Of a stretch of DNA of 64,000 bases, positions 40,420-53,912 are shown piece by piece. Under the pieces are notes generated by a model, which did not search any database, was not told where the DNA came from, and saw only the letters and a program-made list of their open reading frames with translations. The translations under genes and the position numbers were made by a program. Numbering within the stretch: position 1 is the first letter of the stretch; every line of letters starts with the position of its first letter. The stretch is from Unio delphinus (lineage: Eukaryota > Mollusca > Bivalvia > Unionida > Unionidae): positions 37,539,815-37,603,814 of the forward strand of contig JAQISU010001235.1 of assembly GCA_029339505.1 (NCBI GenBank), written 5' to 3'.

Positions 40420-42440
40420 AATTTCAGCCAATCAGATGCAATGTATCTCACTATACAAAAATGTGTGCAAATCTCACTTATTAGAGCTTGCCTATATCAT
40501 TATAAGCTTAAGAAGGAACAAAAATCAATTGAAATATTCAGTTTCAAGCTCAGCCATCCAGACACAAGATTCTCACTAAGATTTTGCTCTAATTAAACTC
40601 ATCCAACATCTTGAAAATAATTAACAAGTTTAATCAAATTCTGATCCAAAAAATAGTTACTATAATGTTGACTAGTTTAGCCAATCAGATGCAAGTTCAC
40701 ATCATTAATATGCATGATTCATAATGAACTAAGATCTCAATAACATTTGATTTTAATCAGACTTGGTAAAAAGACCTATCAAATAGTCTCTCTAGTTTTA
40801 AAAAACCTCAGCCAAGAGATGCGAGATAATCTCAGAGATAAGTCTTGCTCATAACTCATATCACCTTGATCATATTTAGCCTGCATATCATATCTGCTGA
40901 AAATCAGATTAGAATAGTCTCTTAAGAAGCTCAGCCAATCATATCCAAAACCATCTCATTATTATGCACAGATCTTGCTCAAAATAAACCACATCATATA
41001 TATGGATGTTAAAAGCATATTGGTATTTACTGTGTTCGAAAAAAAATATGATCCAAATTGGAATCAACAAAAAGCTCAACTAACTAGATGCAGATTAATC
41101 ATGGATCTTGCTTGTACCAGTACTTATCCAAAATCTTGAATGCTAAAAGATATTTAACATGAATCAGGTGTACAGTTTCAATATTAAGTTTAGTTGTAAG
41201 ATAATCTGACAATGCTTCGCTTGATCTGACAATCCTATCTTATCAAGCTCAGCCAATCAGATGCATTATCACTTCATTGATGTGCATGACTTTTGCTCAT
41301 TATCCAAGATTTTAAGATATAGGCCGATTACCCAAATTTAATGAAAATTAGAACAGAATTATGGCTTCCAGATCAGTAATAACCAATCAGATGCATGATC
41401 ACACAAATAATATGTGTGGATCTCTCTTATGATCTAATTGTCTAAGATCATGATGATTAAACATATTTACACAGTTTGATCAAAATCCCAAATGATGACT
41501 TCAAGAGTGGTAAGAAGCCCAGCCAACCAGATTCAAGATTACGTTATTAATATAAATGTCCATCCAAAATATTGCTTTATAAAGCACATTTCAAATTTAT
41601 TTAAACAAATATGCTTAGAAATATGGCTCCTAGAGTGGAAACAAATTCAGCCAATCAGATGCAAGAGCAACATTCTAATACGAGTTCATCTCACTCATTA
41701 CCATCCATGTCCAAGAACTTGATGAATTAGCCCATATTTCCAGTTTTATCCGAATCTGATCAGAAATAAAGATTCCTGAGTGGCAATAATCTCAGCCAAT
41801 CCGAAGCAAGATAACCTCTTTAGGATGCATAGATTTTGCTCATTATCAAATTTTTATCAGATGTTAATGAAAGTAGCATATGTTCCAAGTTTGATCAAAA
41901 CTGGAGAAGGAATATGAAGCTCATGCAGCCAATTTGATGCATGGATCTGACTCATGGATCTGACTCATTAAAGAATTCTTATCAGATCTTGATGTGTATA
42001 CCTCTATTTAAGTTCGCTGAAAAACAGATCTGAATTATTCCAGTGTGGTAATAAAACTCAGCAGATGCAAGGTAACCTCATTAGTATGCAAAGACCTTGC
42101 TCATGTCTACAATCTTGATGATATACATGTAAGCACATGTTGCAATCTTAATCAAAATTGGATCAGAAATACAGCCTCCCAAGTATTACAGGCTGAGCCA
42201 ATCTGATGCAAGAATGACTCAAAATTAAATCTGGATCTAACACATTACTGAACTCATCTGAGATCTGGATGATATATGCCCAAATTCCATGTCGGATCAA
42301 AATTGGATGTGAAATCTGGCATCCAAAGTGGTAGCAAGCTTAGCCAAACAGACTGACTCCTTTATACATATGGATCAAGCACATTATTAGAATCTGTCAG
42401 AGATATTGATGTTATAAATCAAAACTGAAAGTTTTAAATA
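40420..42440 (+). repeat. Old ~135-bp degenerate tandem array
   Basis: The phrase CAGCCAATCAGATGCAAG, more or less changed, recurs about 14 times at 125-145-bp spacing (for example near 40428, 40680, 41250, 41384, 41650, 41794, 42196), with other shared phrases (CATGGATCTTGCTCATTA, TTTGATCAAAATTGGATCAG) between. High divergence marks it as ancient. Confidence 0.75.
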
Positions 42441-42529
42441 AATAAAAAATACCCATGGCCTCCAAAGCTTGATAGACTACAACAGACACATCCCCATACT
42501 GTAAGTTCAAATCAAAGTTAGGACCAAAA

Positions 42530-42740
42530 ATCGAGATTACTTAATGAGACAAGAATGAAGTCAGAATGTTAACAACACAATAACTGACAAAACAAGACCA
42601 GGAGTCAGAATGTTAACATTGAAAATGATAACTGACAACACCAGACTTAAGTCAGAATGTTAACAAGACAGTAACTGACAAAACAAGACTGAAGTCAGAA
42701 TGTTAACAAAACAATAACTGACAAAACAAGAAGAGGTTTC
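42530..42740 (+). repeat. 43-bp tandem array, ~5 copies
   Basis: GAAGTCAGAATGTTAACAAA and ATAACTGACAAAACAAGA alternate with slight length variation. Confidence 0.85.
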
Positions 42741-44480
42741 AACGTGCACTAATCAATATATACTAAGTGATGCAGAGAAAACATTGTTTGAATAGAATTC
42801 CTTTGAACCATATTATATTTGGGTTTTGAGATGTTTTGGTTTAATGAAGTTCAATTTTTATATTAGCTTTAAGCAATGAACAATGCCATTATGTCTAAAT
42901 TTCTTAACAAGAATTTACCATAAGTCTAGATGCAAAGTTTAGACCCTATTGATCTGATTGGCTGAAATTTGTCAGACTTAAAATTGACCAATCAGAACAA
43001 GACAAGACAGCCTAGGTTCAAGGCAATAGATCAATTTAAAGTCTTGTATTATTTTCAGACTATGATATTGCCATATTGTAGAATAAGGTTAAAGACTTTG
43101 ACGGAAGTTGTACTGGTAAATCCAGGTCAGGTAACTAACTGAGACATGTCAGTAAAATTGAGGTGTGGTTTGAATGTGACTCAGTCCAGAATCCAGATAT
43201 ACTAAGTCTGAAAAGGAAGATATACATAAAACTGACCAATCTAATGTTTAACGTGCAGAATTAACTTTAAGATTAATGTTGGTGAAATTGGAGCAACACA
43301 TAAGTTAATGTGTAAATGTTTTGCCTGAATCTTTAAAGTCAGTTTGTTTTTTGGGGGTGGGGGGTGGATGGTCAAGAGATATAGGTGAATATCAGAATGT
43401 TATTGTATCAGTACATGTTTCTTTGCTGGGTATTATTTTACTCCTTCGAACTGCACATTTCTTTCAGTTTGTTTACAGTACAGAGTTTTAATTTTCTGAG
43501 TGTAAATTTATATAAATGAAAGAAAAATGTTTTACCAAAAACATTACTTTTGTTTTGAGAGGAGTTTGGTTATCTAAAGTTTTGATCCTTACCTTGTATG
43601 ATCTGCAGGGAAGAAATATACCTTAAACCCATTAGTACTAGTTAAATATCTTAATTCACAAACACACTTTGTTTTAAGGTTTTAATGTTCACCTGTATCT
43701 TATATGCATCTTTTACAGAATTTTAACATCATTATATTTTAGCTTCATGTTTGTGTTTATTTGGTAGGGTGTCCTAAAAGTCTTTATTGTTAAAACTTTT
43801 AATTTGCAACAACAGCCATTATTTTTCTTGTGTTCCATAAGGACCTATACATACACTTGATAGGCCGCTGATTCAAACAAAAACCACAAGACTCCTTTGT
43901 CAAGTTTGTATGAAATGCACCATCAAGAAATGAATGCTGACTCATACAAATTTATAAGAATCTATGTATAGTGTGAAACAATTACTGCACAGGAAATGAG
44001 GAACATGTTTACAGATATTCTTAGCTGATTCAGAGACTGTTGCCAACATCAAGAATTAGAAAAAATTTAATGCTTAGGAGAAAGCCTTGAAAAACTGGCA
44101 CTCGTCCAATTGCAGCAAAACCCAGGTTTTGCCAACAGACCGCAAAATATACTTTCTAACTTTCTCAACTACTGACTTTAGTTACACACATTTTCTACTA
44201 GGAGCCTTGAATTTCACGTCAAACATGTTAAAAAAAAAAAAACACTTTCAAAACATGTCTTTGGAAATAATTTTAAAAAAACTAATCTCAGAAGCAAACC
44301 AACAAGCCAAGAATTAGAGACTATTAAAATTAAGGCACTTACATGTGGTATAATAGATGTTGAAACATTTGTTAGAATACAGACAGTGCAAAGATACTTA
44401 ATTTTTGCTTTTCTTTAAGTATTTTTTCTATTTCACAAGTGGGTGCAGAATGATTCTGGACTGATACAGAATTTTAGTCT

Positions 44481-44486
<6 letters not shown>
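42741..44486. other. DHCR24 intron 1, no gene seen
   Basis: AT-rich unique sequence. A segment from about 43768 begins GGTGTCCTAAAAGTCTTTA, which could be the end of a mariner-like relic, but I could not find a convincing partner end. Confidence 0.45.

Positions 44487-44511
<25 letters not shown>
44486..44511 (+). repeat. (TG)n microsatellite
   Basis: About 13 TG units. Confidence 0.9.
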
Positions 44512-44519
44512 CTGAGTGC

Positions 44520-44665
44520 ATCAGTTTTTAACATAGCTTTAACAAATTTTCAGTCACATCACTATAATGTCTGCAGTGTAGCAGTTTAAAGTGATATCTA
44601 TCACTGGGGCATCATGCCACAGACATGTAGCATCATATCACACTATCCTGACATCAGGCTGTTTC
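44520..44665 (-). mobile_element. SINE family A, 3' fragment
   Basis: Reverse-strand body segment (AACATAGCTTTAACAAATTT, GGGGCATCATGCCACAGACA) without the tRNA-like head. Confidence 0.75.
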
Positions 44666-45005
44666 AAAACTCTGCTGCATCACATCAGCTCTGAATTTGA
44701 AATCAATACTTAATTGTACATTACCTATGAAATTTAGTGAAAAATGAACTGTGGGAAACCAGGCTAGGCTTGGGCTCCAGAGAAAGTTGACCATTGATCT
44801 TTTGATCTTTAATTTCAAGAGCTAGGAATTTCAGTCTAGGAAGATGAATGAATAATGGCAGCTGGAAATTTATGGTGTGAGAACCGAAATCTTAATGTCA
44901 GATTCAGACTGCTTGAAAAATAAAACCTTCTGACCATAGGTCAAAAAATGTTTTATACTGCACTGGTTTTAAAATTCGGTTATGTAGATAGGTTTTATAT
45001 TTTTC

Positions 45006-45008
<3 letters not shown>

Positions 45009-45072
<64 letters not shown>
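45009..45072 (+). repeat. (AT)n microsatellite
   Basis: Pure AT run of about 32 units. Confidence 0.95.
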
Positions 45073-45077
<5 letters not shown>

Positions 45078-45314
45078 ATTAGTATATAAAATGTACTAAG
45101 CGCTTCAAGTATTTAGCAAAACCAGCTCACTTTGATGCCCAAATCAATTTTGGGAAACTTCTTGGGTTTTGACTGAAACATGTATCCCTTCAACCCTCTC
45201 AATATCTATCTTTATGTTTCAAATGAGAGTTAAATAAACAGTGGAGAAAATACAAGTAAATTAATCTGAACCTGAACATAATTTTTTTAAATACAGAATA
45301 TAATGGCAAGAAGA

Positions 45315-45638
45315 TTTATTTGTTTGTTTGATTAGGATTTTTAACGTAGCTTTAACAATTTTTCAGTCATATTGCTAAGATGTCTGTATTGAGGCAGTTT
45401 ATAGTGATGTCGAGCACTGGGGCATCATGCCGCAGACATATAGCATGATGTCACACCAGTCACATTATCCTAACACAAGGCTGATCAGTCCTAACACTAA
45501 CCTCTTAATGCTGAGCGCCAAACAAGTCAGCTGTTAGTACCATTTTTGCAAGTCTTTGGTATGACTCGGCTGGGAATCAAACCTACGACTTCCTGCTTCC
45601 GCGGCAGATGCTCTAACCACTAGGCCACTGGAACATTG
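45315..45638 (-). mobile_element. SINE family A copy with 12-bp target duplication
   Basis: Complete copy on the minus strand: tRNA-like head at the right (CTCTAACCACTAGGCCACTG inverse) and TTTGTTTG tail at the left. Flanked by ATGGCAAGAAGA at 45303-45314 and 45639-45650. Confidence 0.9.
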
Positions 45639-46088
45639 ATGGCAAGAAGACAAAGGAAAACTAATCACTTATAAACTACATCATTACTACAAACCCCAAC
45701 TCACCCCACTCATTCAGTCATGGAGAATATCAAAGAAAAATGTTATAGTAGAGTACAGACACAAGTTGAGAAAATGTATTATGCTAAGTACATGAAAAAA
45801 TGAAAAAGACAAGAAATCTGACAACTTTGTATGTCACATTCCTTAGTGCTCAATTTTTGTATAGTCTGTCCAAAGAAAAATTCCTTGTAAGTAGAATCAA
45901 AATTGCTTTTTGGCAATGATCAAATTGTAACAATTGTATCATTCACTTCCAAAATGATCAAGTTTTAGACAAGGAGAGCAAAAGAGTGATATATCATGTA
46001 TAAAACTAACCTACAATATTTACTGACAAAACTATATGATCATTTTCTGCAATTTTAGGGTGAAATTTTCCATAATTTTTGGCTTTAA

Positions 46089-46708
46089 CACATTAACCCC
46101 TGGAGGTTTCTGCTGTTTTCGCATGAAATGCGAGTGGGAAACACATTTTGGGGACTATTTCTAAATACACCGTAATCCATCGATTTCCAAACAATAATCT
46201 GTTAGACAAATGGTTACTAATGATACAGAAAATGTTTTTCATTGGTTAGTTTGCTGGCGCATGAGCAGAAGGGCAAAAATCGGAGTTCTTTTTTTTTTTT
46301 TTTTTTTGCTTAACGGACCCATAATTTTCGTATGTAGAAGACTCTTTATTCAAAATGTCCACCTTATTGTACTTTTTGCACAGTCAGGTTCACCTGCCTG
46401 TGTGCGTCTCAGACCGGTCTGCCGTAGATCTGAGGTCATAAAGTCTAAAATCCGGACACAAATTCGGAACCCGACCATGGGCGATTTTTGGGTGAAAAAA
46501 AAACGGGTCCAAAAACTTCGGTTTTTCCCTCTGTATTTTGTAATACAATTAAAATGTCCAGATTACTTGCTATCATTGTAGAGCTACATCTGTCTACTTT
46601 TCAATAATACCACCCACTTTAGTGTATCATGTATGACCTTGACGCTACAGACCATGGAAGTAGGCTACTGCCTCATACCCCGTAAAGTCGTCGCTAGGGG
46701 TTAGTGTG
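46089..46708 (+). mobile_element. TTAA-flanked MITE (piggyBac-type), copy 2
   Basis: TTAA at 46085-46088 and 46709-46712, ends CACATTAACCCCTGG and inverse of CTAGGGGTTAGTGTG. Homologous over its full length to 12250-12866. Confidence 0.88.
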
Positions 46709-46939
46709 TTAATTAACAACACAAAATGGCAGAAAAAGAACAGATGGTTGCATAGTTTTGGTTGAGAAGCTTGAATGATTGAAAATGTTGCATACCTTAT
46801 CAGTGTTGTCATGTCAGCAGTACCAACCTAATGCTCTTTGTTATCAAACTGATAATATATGATTATTTTTCATGGCTAAATGATATTAAAGCTAGATTAC
46901 ATTACTATAATTTTATGTCAATAGCTGGTAGCTAGCCTG

Positions 46940-47450
46940 TTATCTGGGACTAAAATTGCAGTCATATATCTCTCCTAGTATGTCATCTGAGACTAAAACT
47001 GAACAGTGATATATCTCTCCTAGTATGTCATCTGAGACTAAAACTGAACAGTGATATATCTCTCCTAGACCCATCTGAAACTAAAATTCCACAGTGATAT
47101 ACCTCTCCTAGCCTATCATCTAAGCTTAAAATTGAACAGTAAGATCTCTCCTAGTATATCATATGAGACTAAACTTGCTCAGTGATATGTCTCATCTGAA
47201 ACTAAATTTGCAATTAAATATCTATCCTAATCTCTCAAAATTGCACAGCAATATACATCTCCTAATCTCTCGTTTTGTGACTAACATTGCACAATGTTAT
47301 TCTCTCCCTTATCTCTCATCTCCAGGACTAAAATTGCATAGTGATATACCTCTTTTAGTCTCTCATCTAAGACTAAAATTACAGTGATATATCTGTACTA
47401 GACTGTCATCTGGGACTAAAATTGCACAATGATATACCTCTCCTTTACAT
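46940..47450 (+). repeat. 45-bp tandem array, ~11 copies
   Basis: GTGATATATCTCTCCTAGTA and CATCTGAGACTAAAA recur, diverging towards the right. Confidence 0.85.
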
Positions 47451-49211
47451 TTAAATAAGACATAAAATTGTATTGATATATTTGTTTTTTTGACTTTGCA
47501 TACCAGTTATAAATAAAAATTGACATTAAATAAAAACCTTTAAGTTGACTGATAACTGTATGCAAGTATCAGTGGTATACCTTGTTGTAAACCATTTGCT
47601 TTCTTTGTAATCTATAAAAGCAGAATGAAATTTATGCTGTACTGCTGCAAAATGAAGTGATGGAACTTTTATTGAAATACTTATTATTATTTCCCCCCAC
47701 CCACCATTTGAGAACAACAGTGCTGTGAATAGCACATCATACATCTGTTCCATCTCTGACAGTCATCTATGGTAGCATTATTAGGGCATGGTTGGAAAGA
47801 TATTATTGATCAACTGAACTTAATGTCCTGAAACTTTGGTCAAGGTATGCAACTAAACTTACTGTTAGACTTACAATGACTGATACAGTCTGGACAAGGA
47901 ACAAAGGTTATTGTGCAAAATCATTAGAGTCATACTAATCTTATGATCCTTTATCAATATGCCTTTACCATGCCTGATGAGGCAACCATCCACGACTTCT
48001 ACTTTTTAATCCCCAAAATTTTTAGGCTTTTTCTTAGATAATGTGTAAGTCATCCACAAACTTTGGAAAAGATACATCATCTAGAACTAATATATTTGTA
48101 CAGAACTCATTTTCTTGGAAGCAGTGGCCTTGACCCCCAAATGATCACTCTTCTTCTTTACCTAAAGTGTAAACCTTCCACAATGTTTGATGCATGTATG
48201 TGATGTAGAAATAATGTTTAATGCAAACAAATCTACTTTCAATTACTGTGACCTTGATATTTGACCAAAATGTTACCCCAAATACATGTCTGGTACCAGA
48301 AAGCCTGGTATCTGTACATATTTTGAAAGTTATTTTGTTGAGAGAAGATTGGAAACAGACACTCTAGTGCACAGGTGAAAATATGGCAGATGTGTAAAAT
48401 GTCTGTTATCTATTACAATGTTATAGTAATAGTCATATAAGTCATGTTTCTGCATTTACTCTTATTAAAGCAAAAAACACTGTTGTTCTAAAATTTAATA
48501 AAACTTTGTTCAACCCAAGTCTATTCAGTTTTGATTGCCAAATACATGTACTCTTCACCTTAAATGTCATCCAGAATCTTCCAGACAAATAATTTTGATC
48601 ACTAAGGACTTTTACAATGGTAAAAGAATGGGTCAAGAAATAAGCATGTATAATCTAATTGTCACAATACAGGGTAGTATCAATTTATCACTGGTGTAGC
48701 TTTCATTGTGGCATTCCAACATGTAACACCTTCAGGCTGATCTCATCCAAAAATGTTCACATACTTTAACATTGATTTTGCTGTATGTACTTTTCGGTGG
48801 AGGGGGGGGGGGGTAAATAACCTTCCAAAGGAATATGGATGTACAAGGATTCAAAAGTTATTAATTGTCATTTAAAGATATGCAGAATTAAACTGTAAAA
48901 AATGACACTCATTACTGAAATGATTGGTGTTGAACGTATACATGGCCCCAACTTTTACCATAATACAACAACTCTCCAAATCAATGACTGCCACTTTATA
49001 GATTAAAGTATAATGCAAGGCAAATATCTGGTTAATTTTTGCTGAGAATGACAAAAAATAATTGTCTTATGAACTTTTACACTGAGCTCTTGCATGTAGT
49101 ATTATATTTTTTTTTTATAAAAGATAAAACACAAAGGCTTATTTGCTGCTGGAGCAGCATAAATAAAATAAAACTAAAACACATGCAAAATTTCATATAT
49201 TTTTTTCTTAC
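47451..49211. other. DHCR24 intron 1, exon-1-proximal part
   Basis: AT-rich sequence, short poly-G near 48804-48812; no gene or element recognised. Confidence 0.6.
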
Positions 49212-49457
49212 CTGTTGTTGCACAAATTGGACCTTTTTATCGTGCATTTTGGGGGCAGAATTCATTTTGAAGACAATGAAATTTCTAACATACATGAATA
49301 CATCATACAGCACTGACAGCGGCATCAGAAACAGGCAAACTAACACCCATCGATAGTGTATGATTATATACTCAAGTCCACGGTATTTAAACCAAAAAAA
49401 ACATAATAAAATAAGAGGTACTATAAAATAAATAAAGCCGGATAAAGGAATCTCCAT
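49212..49457 (-). CDS. DHCR24: DHCR24 exon 1 (start codon)
   Basis: 82 codons from ATG 49457-49455 to QQ before donor GTAAGA; phase 0, joining exon 2 (VRTW). Residues about 8-22 (FIYFIVPLILLCFFW) and 36-58 (YRWVLVCLFLMPLSVLYDVF) are hydrophobic and form the ER membrane anchor of the reductase; the following VFKMNSAPKMHD matches the family. The frame is open upstream to 49631, but similarity begins at this ATG, so the upstream part is taken as 5' UTR. Confidence 0.94.
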
Positions 49458-49728
49458 TCTGCGCTTTTGCAATCGGACTGCCTGACAGTCACTACACAAC
49501 TGATTCCTAAGCCGGCTCGGCTGATCGAGGTCAAAAGTCAAATTGAGTATAGAATTCACCCAATTTCCGCTTCCTTGTTGCATTTGGAATGTTCGGCATT
49601 CTGGCTTCAATAACTGCGTATTCGGCATCACGCTTGTTTATTTTCGCGCCATTCTCCAGGTGAACGCGCGAGTAATCCTTGCGTTTAAGATCGATGTATT
49701 TTAGATTTCTAGGCTTTTAGCTATCAGG
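49458..49728. promoter_or_regulatory. Shared bidirectional promoter of DHCR24 and UHRF1
   Basis: Only 271 bp separate the two start codons. The interval is richer in CpG than its surroundings, has no TATA box that I can see, contains TTTTCGCGCC at 49641-49650 (E2F consensus type) and a CCAAT box at 49560-49564. Start codons point outwards, so the promoter must serve both directions or two promoters overlap. Confidence 0.75.
49641..49650 (+). promoter_or_regulatory. E2F-type site
   Basis: TTTTCGCGCC, 79 bp upstream of the UHRF1 ATG. Vertebrate UHRF1 is a proliferation-linked E2F target; conservation here is inferred from the motif. Confidence 0.55.
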
Positions 49729-49881
49729 ATGTGGATTCAAGTACGAACATTTGACGGCAAAAAGTCGATTCGAGTTGATGATCTATCAAAATTGACCAAA
49801 ATTGAGGAATTGAGAGAAAAGCTGGTTGATCCATTTGATGCATCTCCAGAAAGACAGCGTTTGTTCTACAGAGGAAAACAG
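49729..49881 (+). CDS. UHRF1: UHRF1 exon 1 (ubiquitin-like domain, first part)
   Basis: 51 codons, [20 protein letters not shown] through LFYRGKQ, phase 0, donor GTACAC. This is the start of the ubiquitin-like domain of UHRF1/UHRF2, an E3 ligase that reads hemimethylated DNA and H3K9me and recruits the maintenance methyltransferase. The [10 protein letters not shown] start and the F-x-RGKQ end are family hallmarks. The gene continues through at least four exons beyond the right edge. Confidence 0.93.
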
Positions 49882-51544
49882 GTACACTGGAGTAGATGCA
49901 TTACAACTGCAAATCAAAGCGATGTACATATAATATAAAAATTATCAATCAGTACTTCCATTGCATGCACGATCTGCAGCTCTTCACGCTTAACTAAATA
50001 ACTTGTCAAAAATGATTCTTTGACAAAAGTATCCCGCAGATGACCAAAGTTTCAGAATCGATTTAGCATGATGTTGACCACCTAAACCCCACCGCCAAAC
50101 TTTCCCACCGTGATATTGGTCATTATTGATGTTTAGGGTAGTTCGTAATCGATTTAGCTTGATGGTGTCCCCTCCCAAACCATCCTAAAGTGACATTGTT
50201 CAATGTTGATATTTAGCAATGTTGGTGTGTACGTGTATAGGACATGCAAATTGAAATACCACATTTTGCAAGTAAATCAAGCTAGTTTTTTTTAATGGAT
50301 ATGCATCCAAGAATGATAAAAATTTAATCTCAACTGTCTCTGATGCAGCTTGTCGTGATTTCAGGACATGAAATGAGTGGTGGGTGGGCAGTTCTCAAAA
50401 TGCAATTTTGTCAATTTGTTGATAAACGTGGTCCCACTTTAATTTCACGAAAATGAACAAAGTCTAAATCTCTTGACAGTGCCTGAAAACAAATCTATAG
50501 CTTCAGTTTTAGTTAGAACATGCAGTGAAAGCCATACCGAGTCATATATTGTCAGCCACAGGTGCTCAATGCTAGCTTGATGTGAAGAAGAAAAATAATT
50601 TAAAGGAAAACAATCATACAGAGAGAAAAATACCTTATATTACCCCATGACCCATTCAGACATAGGACCCTCTCTATCATACTATATAAAAAGAGAAGGT
50701 TCGTAACTTCCAAATACTTGGTTCCACATATGACCCTTGATTTACGGCTTCCAAAACATGCAATATTCGCCAATTTTTCATCTTGGGACAAGTGCGAGCT
50801 CATGTGACGACCAGTGAAAATAGCTATGTTTACGATACAAGAATTCTTTAATTACAGAACAGTAGTAAATGCAAAAGTAATTTTTTACTTAATATCACCT
50901 TGAATCAACTTTAGGCATCCTGTTGCATGGAATAATTACACATTTTCTACTTCACTGCATGTATCGTAAACAATCAGTTCAAAACAGTACAAATGTTAGA
51001 CGCACACGTCAATGCCGAAATATGATTGGATCACAAGGTTACTCATAATACATGTAGCTGTGTTGTAAGCCAGCTGAAGAATGTGTACCGTTTTCCTGAC
51101 CCCATATTTTTTTGTCAACACAACTGTTGGACTTTAATTGCAACTCTTTAATATTTGTATGAATTATTTCAACAGAATATAGCCATGTTTAATAAATACT
51201 AAACTTTAAATACGAAAAAAAATAATATGGTAAAGAAGCCATAATAAGGGGGAGATAACTCAGTTGGCCTTTTCCTATGATCAACATTTGGAATCACATT
51301 ACAGTTATTATTTCTAGTTCAGTACCCATGAATATAGTTTGTCTAATTTTGAGAATATTTTTTCAATCTCATTTTGGTGGTGATAGAAGAGCTATATTTA
51401 TGCATTTTTGGTAGGGATTCAAATGTAAATATTTATAATTGAGAATATGATCTCAGAGATTAGTTGTCTGTGTGTGTATTTCAGCGCTAGTGCACATTGT
51501 GTAATAGGTCCTTGGTGATGATCCAAAAGTGATTAAGCTTTTTT
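49882..51544. other. UHRF1 intron 1, proximal part
   Basis: No gene recognised. Two diverged phrases around GATGTTGACCACC and GATGGTGTCCCC hint at a small local duplication (50060-50200). Confidence 0.55.
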
Positions 51545-51960
51545 TTCACTAAATTATGCGTTACGCTCTATAAGCATTAAGCTTTTTCGGTATATCCACC
51601 TCCCAAAAAAATCAATTATTTGTTTTCTCATTATTATTAACATTCCATTGATATTTTAGAAAAGACTGCTTTTACGTAACTACAGTATAAGTGTACGCTT
51701 GACAGTGGATTTTCGTAACAGTATCATGTTCTATTTATAGCTAACTTGGTTCTACTGTTGACCTCATTCTATTTATAGAATTTGTATGCTTAGTGAGGAG
51801 AGAACAGTCTGGTTTTCCAAATTTAATCTTGACGCGCAGATTCCATGTTCTAATTCATATTTTCTGCAGAACCAGTCTAAAGATAGTTTAGCGCTTAAAA
51901 AGTATATTTTATTTTAGTCTATGCATTTATGTGAGCAAAAATATCCCCTTTCAAAAATTT
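51545..51960 (+). repeat. Dispersed repeat, copy 1
   Basis: Contains GGTATATCCACCTCCC, GTTCTATTTATAG and GCAGATTCCATGTTCTAATT; all recur in order at 56295-57205. Family unidentified. Confidence 0.8.
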
Positions 51961-52030
51961 CAAGAAAAATTAGAACAAAATCAACAAAAAAAACCCGAAA
52001 GAAAATATAACAGAATCCTCTAAATATTAA

Positions 52031-53244
52031 CTCATTCGGCCCCGATGCCGCCTGTACGCGTAATGCAGTTTCTGCATTCAACGGCCAATGTCGCCTTTTC
52101 GTGAAATTTTTCGTCTGCATTAAATGGTCGCTACCGCTGCTCGGCGGTCCGAATGTATGGTCGAAAGAAATTCTTGGATTGGTAACAAATGGGGCTTTTC
52201 CTAGCATCAGACCCACTTGTAGCCAATCAGAAATGAATTTACGTTTGTTTGGGCAAACTTTAAATGTTCGGAAACCAAGGATTACTGCTTGTGATCCGTT
52301 TCAATACACGTTTTTTTTTTCTTAAAAAATCGCAAAATGATGGCGGAAGCACGAGTGGTTTTTGATGGCGGTGAGGGCAAAAATGAGGAGTTTCTCGGAT
52401 TTGATCTCGAAAATATTAAGTAATTAGAGGAGAGATATGTTCGACAGTTGGATAATTTGCGAAATTTCGAATGGGACATTGAATATTCTTGAGATTAAAT
52501 AGTCAGAAAAAGCGGATGCTGATAGCGAAAATGAAAGAGTTTCTGCCGATCTAGCAGATCGTCTTCTGTCTATCCAAATCAATGATTTTAGTGGAATGAA
52601 TCCTGGACCTACAACATACAATGACAAATAGACAAGGAAAAAAGAGAAATCTATCATTTTTCGCTAATTATTATTTCCGGAGAAACTGTACATGGACATC
52701 GCAAACGAAACCAATCCATATGCCTAAAAATGCACATTGGTATCGCCAAACAAACGTAGTATCCAACCTGCAAAATGTGTTTATTGAACAAAGTTTGTTC
52801 ATTAACCAAAAACTGGATGTGAACATTGCCAAGTAAATGTATGTACAAATTGTTTCAAACCATATCACATATTAAATTTTCCTGGTTTATTTTCATGGAC
52901 TTAAGTGCTGATGATGTGATACTCCTAACAATGTTGCACATAATTTTTTTAAATGATGAATATTTGTAAAATGATGTATAAATAAATTCTGAAAGACTTG
53001 GAAAAATAGAAAGAAAAATACATCACTGTGTAGACAGATTAATTTGGATTAATTGGTGAAATTATCATGGATTAATATTGGATATAAGAAGAGAAATTAA
53101 AGTAAATGTGAAGACATGTGCATGATTTCTACAAAATTTTCCAAACAGGTAAAAAGACTCTGGGGCACAAGCAGCTAGTCACAGCTTAGTGTGGCTGGGG
53201 CACAGTAACAGTGTTACTGAAAAGTTTCTTGGGGCTGAAAGAGT
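52031..53244 (+). mobile_element. piggyBac-type non-autonomous element
   Basis: TTAA at 52027-52030 and 53245-53248; ends CTCATTCGGCCCC and the inverse of GGGGCTGAAAGAG. Inside, a short ORF from ATG 52337 (MMAEARVVFDGGEGKNEEFL, then GFDLENIK and stop) resembles the acidic N-terminus of piggyBac transposases. The rest of the transposase is missing. Confidence 0.75.
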
Positions 53245-53912
53245 TAAGAGAAGATTACAGCATTACGTGAAATCTATTTCTGGCCGTGGAAAGAATTTTC
53301 ACATTTAGCACTAAAAGTCTTAAGATAGTTTCTAGTTGATGTATGTAAAGCTAAAAGTGCTACATATGAAAACTTAAAACAATAAAGTATGTTAAAAGAC
53401 GACAAGGGCAAATACTTATTTATTGAAATTTTAGCTTATATGTGGATTATGCTTTTTCTGCCTGGATTCCACTTGTTGACCACTTGGATTATGCCATTTC
53501 CTCTTCAGGGGTTGGCATGTATGTGTATGTCAATTTTCTAGATATAAATTTATAAAGGTATACTCTTACTCAGTTTATTTGAATAAATTTAATACATGCA
53601 TTTCAAGAGAAGAAACAAAATTATTATTTTGCTTATCTGAATGAAATCAAAATGTATATATGAAATAATCCCTAGAAATTAAATAAAGTATTGCACACTA
53701 CCGCCCGCCAAGGGGGTAAATGCACTAAATATTTGAAGGATAACATTACCTATGCACACCGGTCATTGCATATATGGCTGAATGACCAGATAGGACTCCC
53801 AAATTGAGGCTTTGGACGGTAAATACAGGTTACTCAGAAATGTGAAATATACATGCATATATTCAAAATTGTTGGCAGTTTAAGACCTACTGTGATTATT
53901 ACCTTCTCTTAA

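Noticed and set aside
43768..44460. Mariner-like element
   Set aside because: One end-like phrase only; no convincing inverted partner, TA duplication or transposase.
49458..49631. N-terminal extension of DHCR24 upstream of 49457
   Set aside because: The frame is open but similarity to the family starts at the ATG at 49457; the extension overlaps the promoter.
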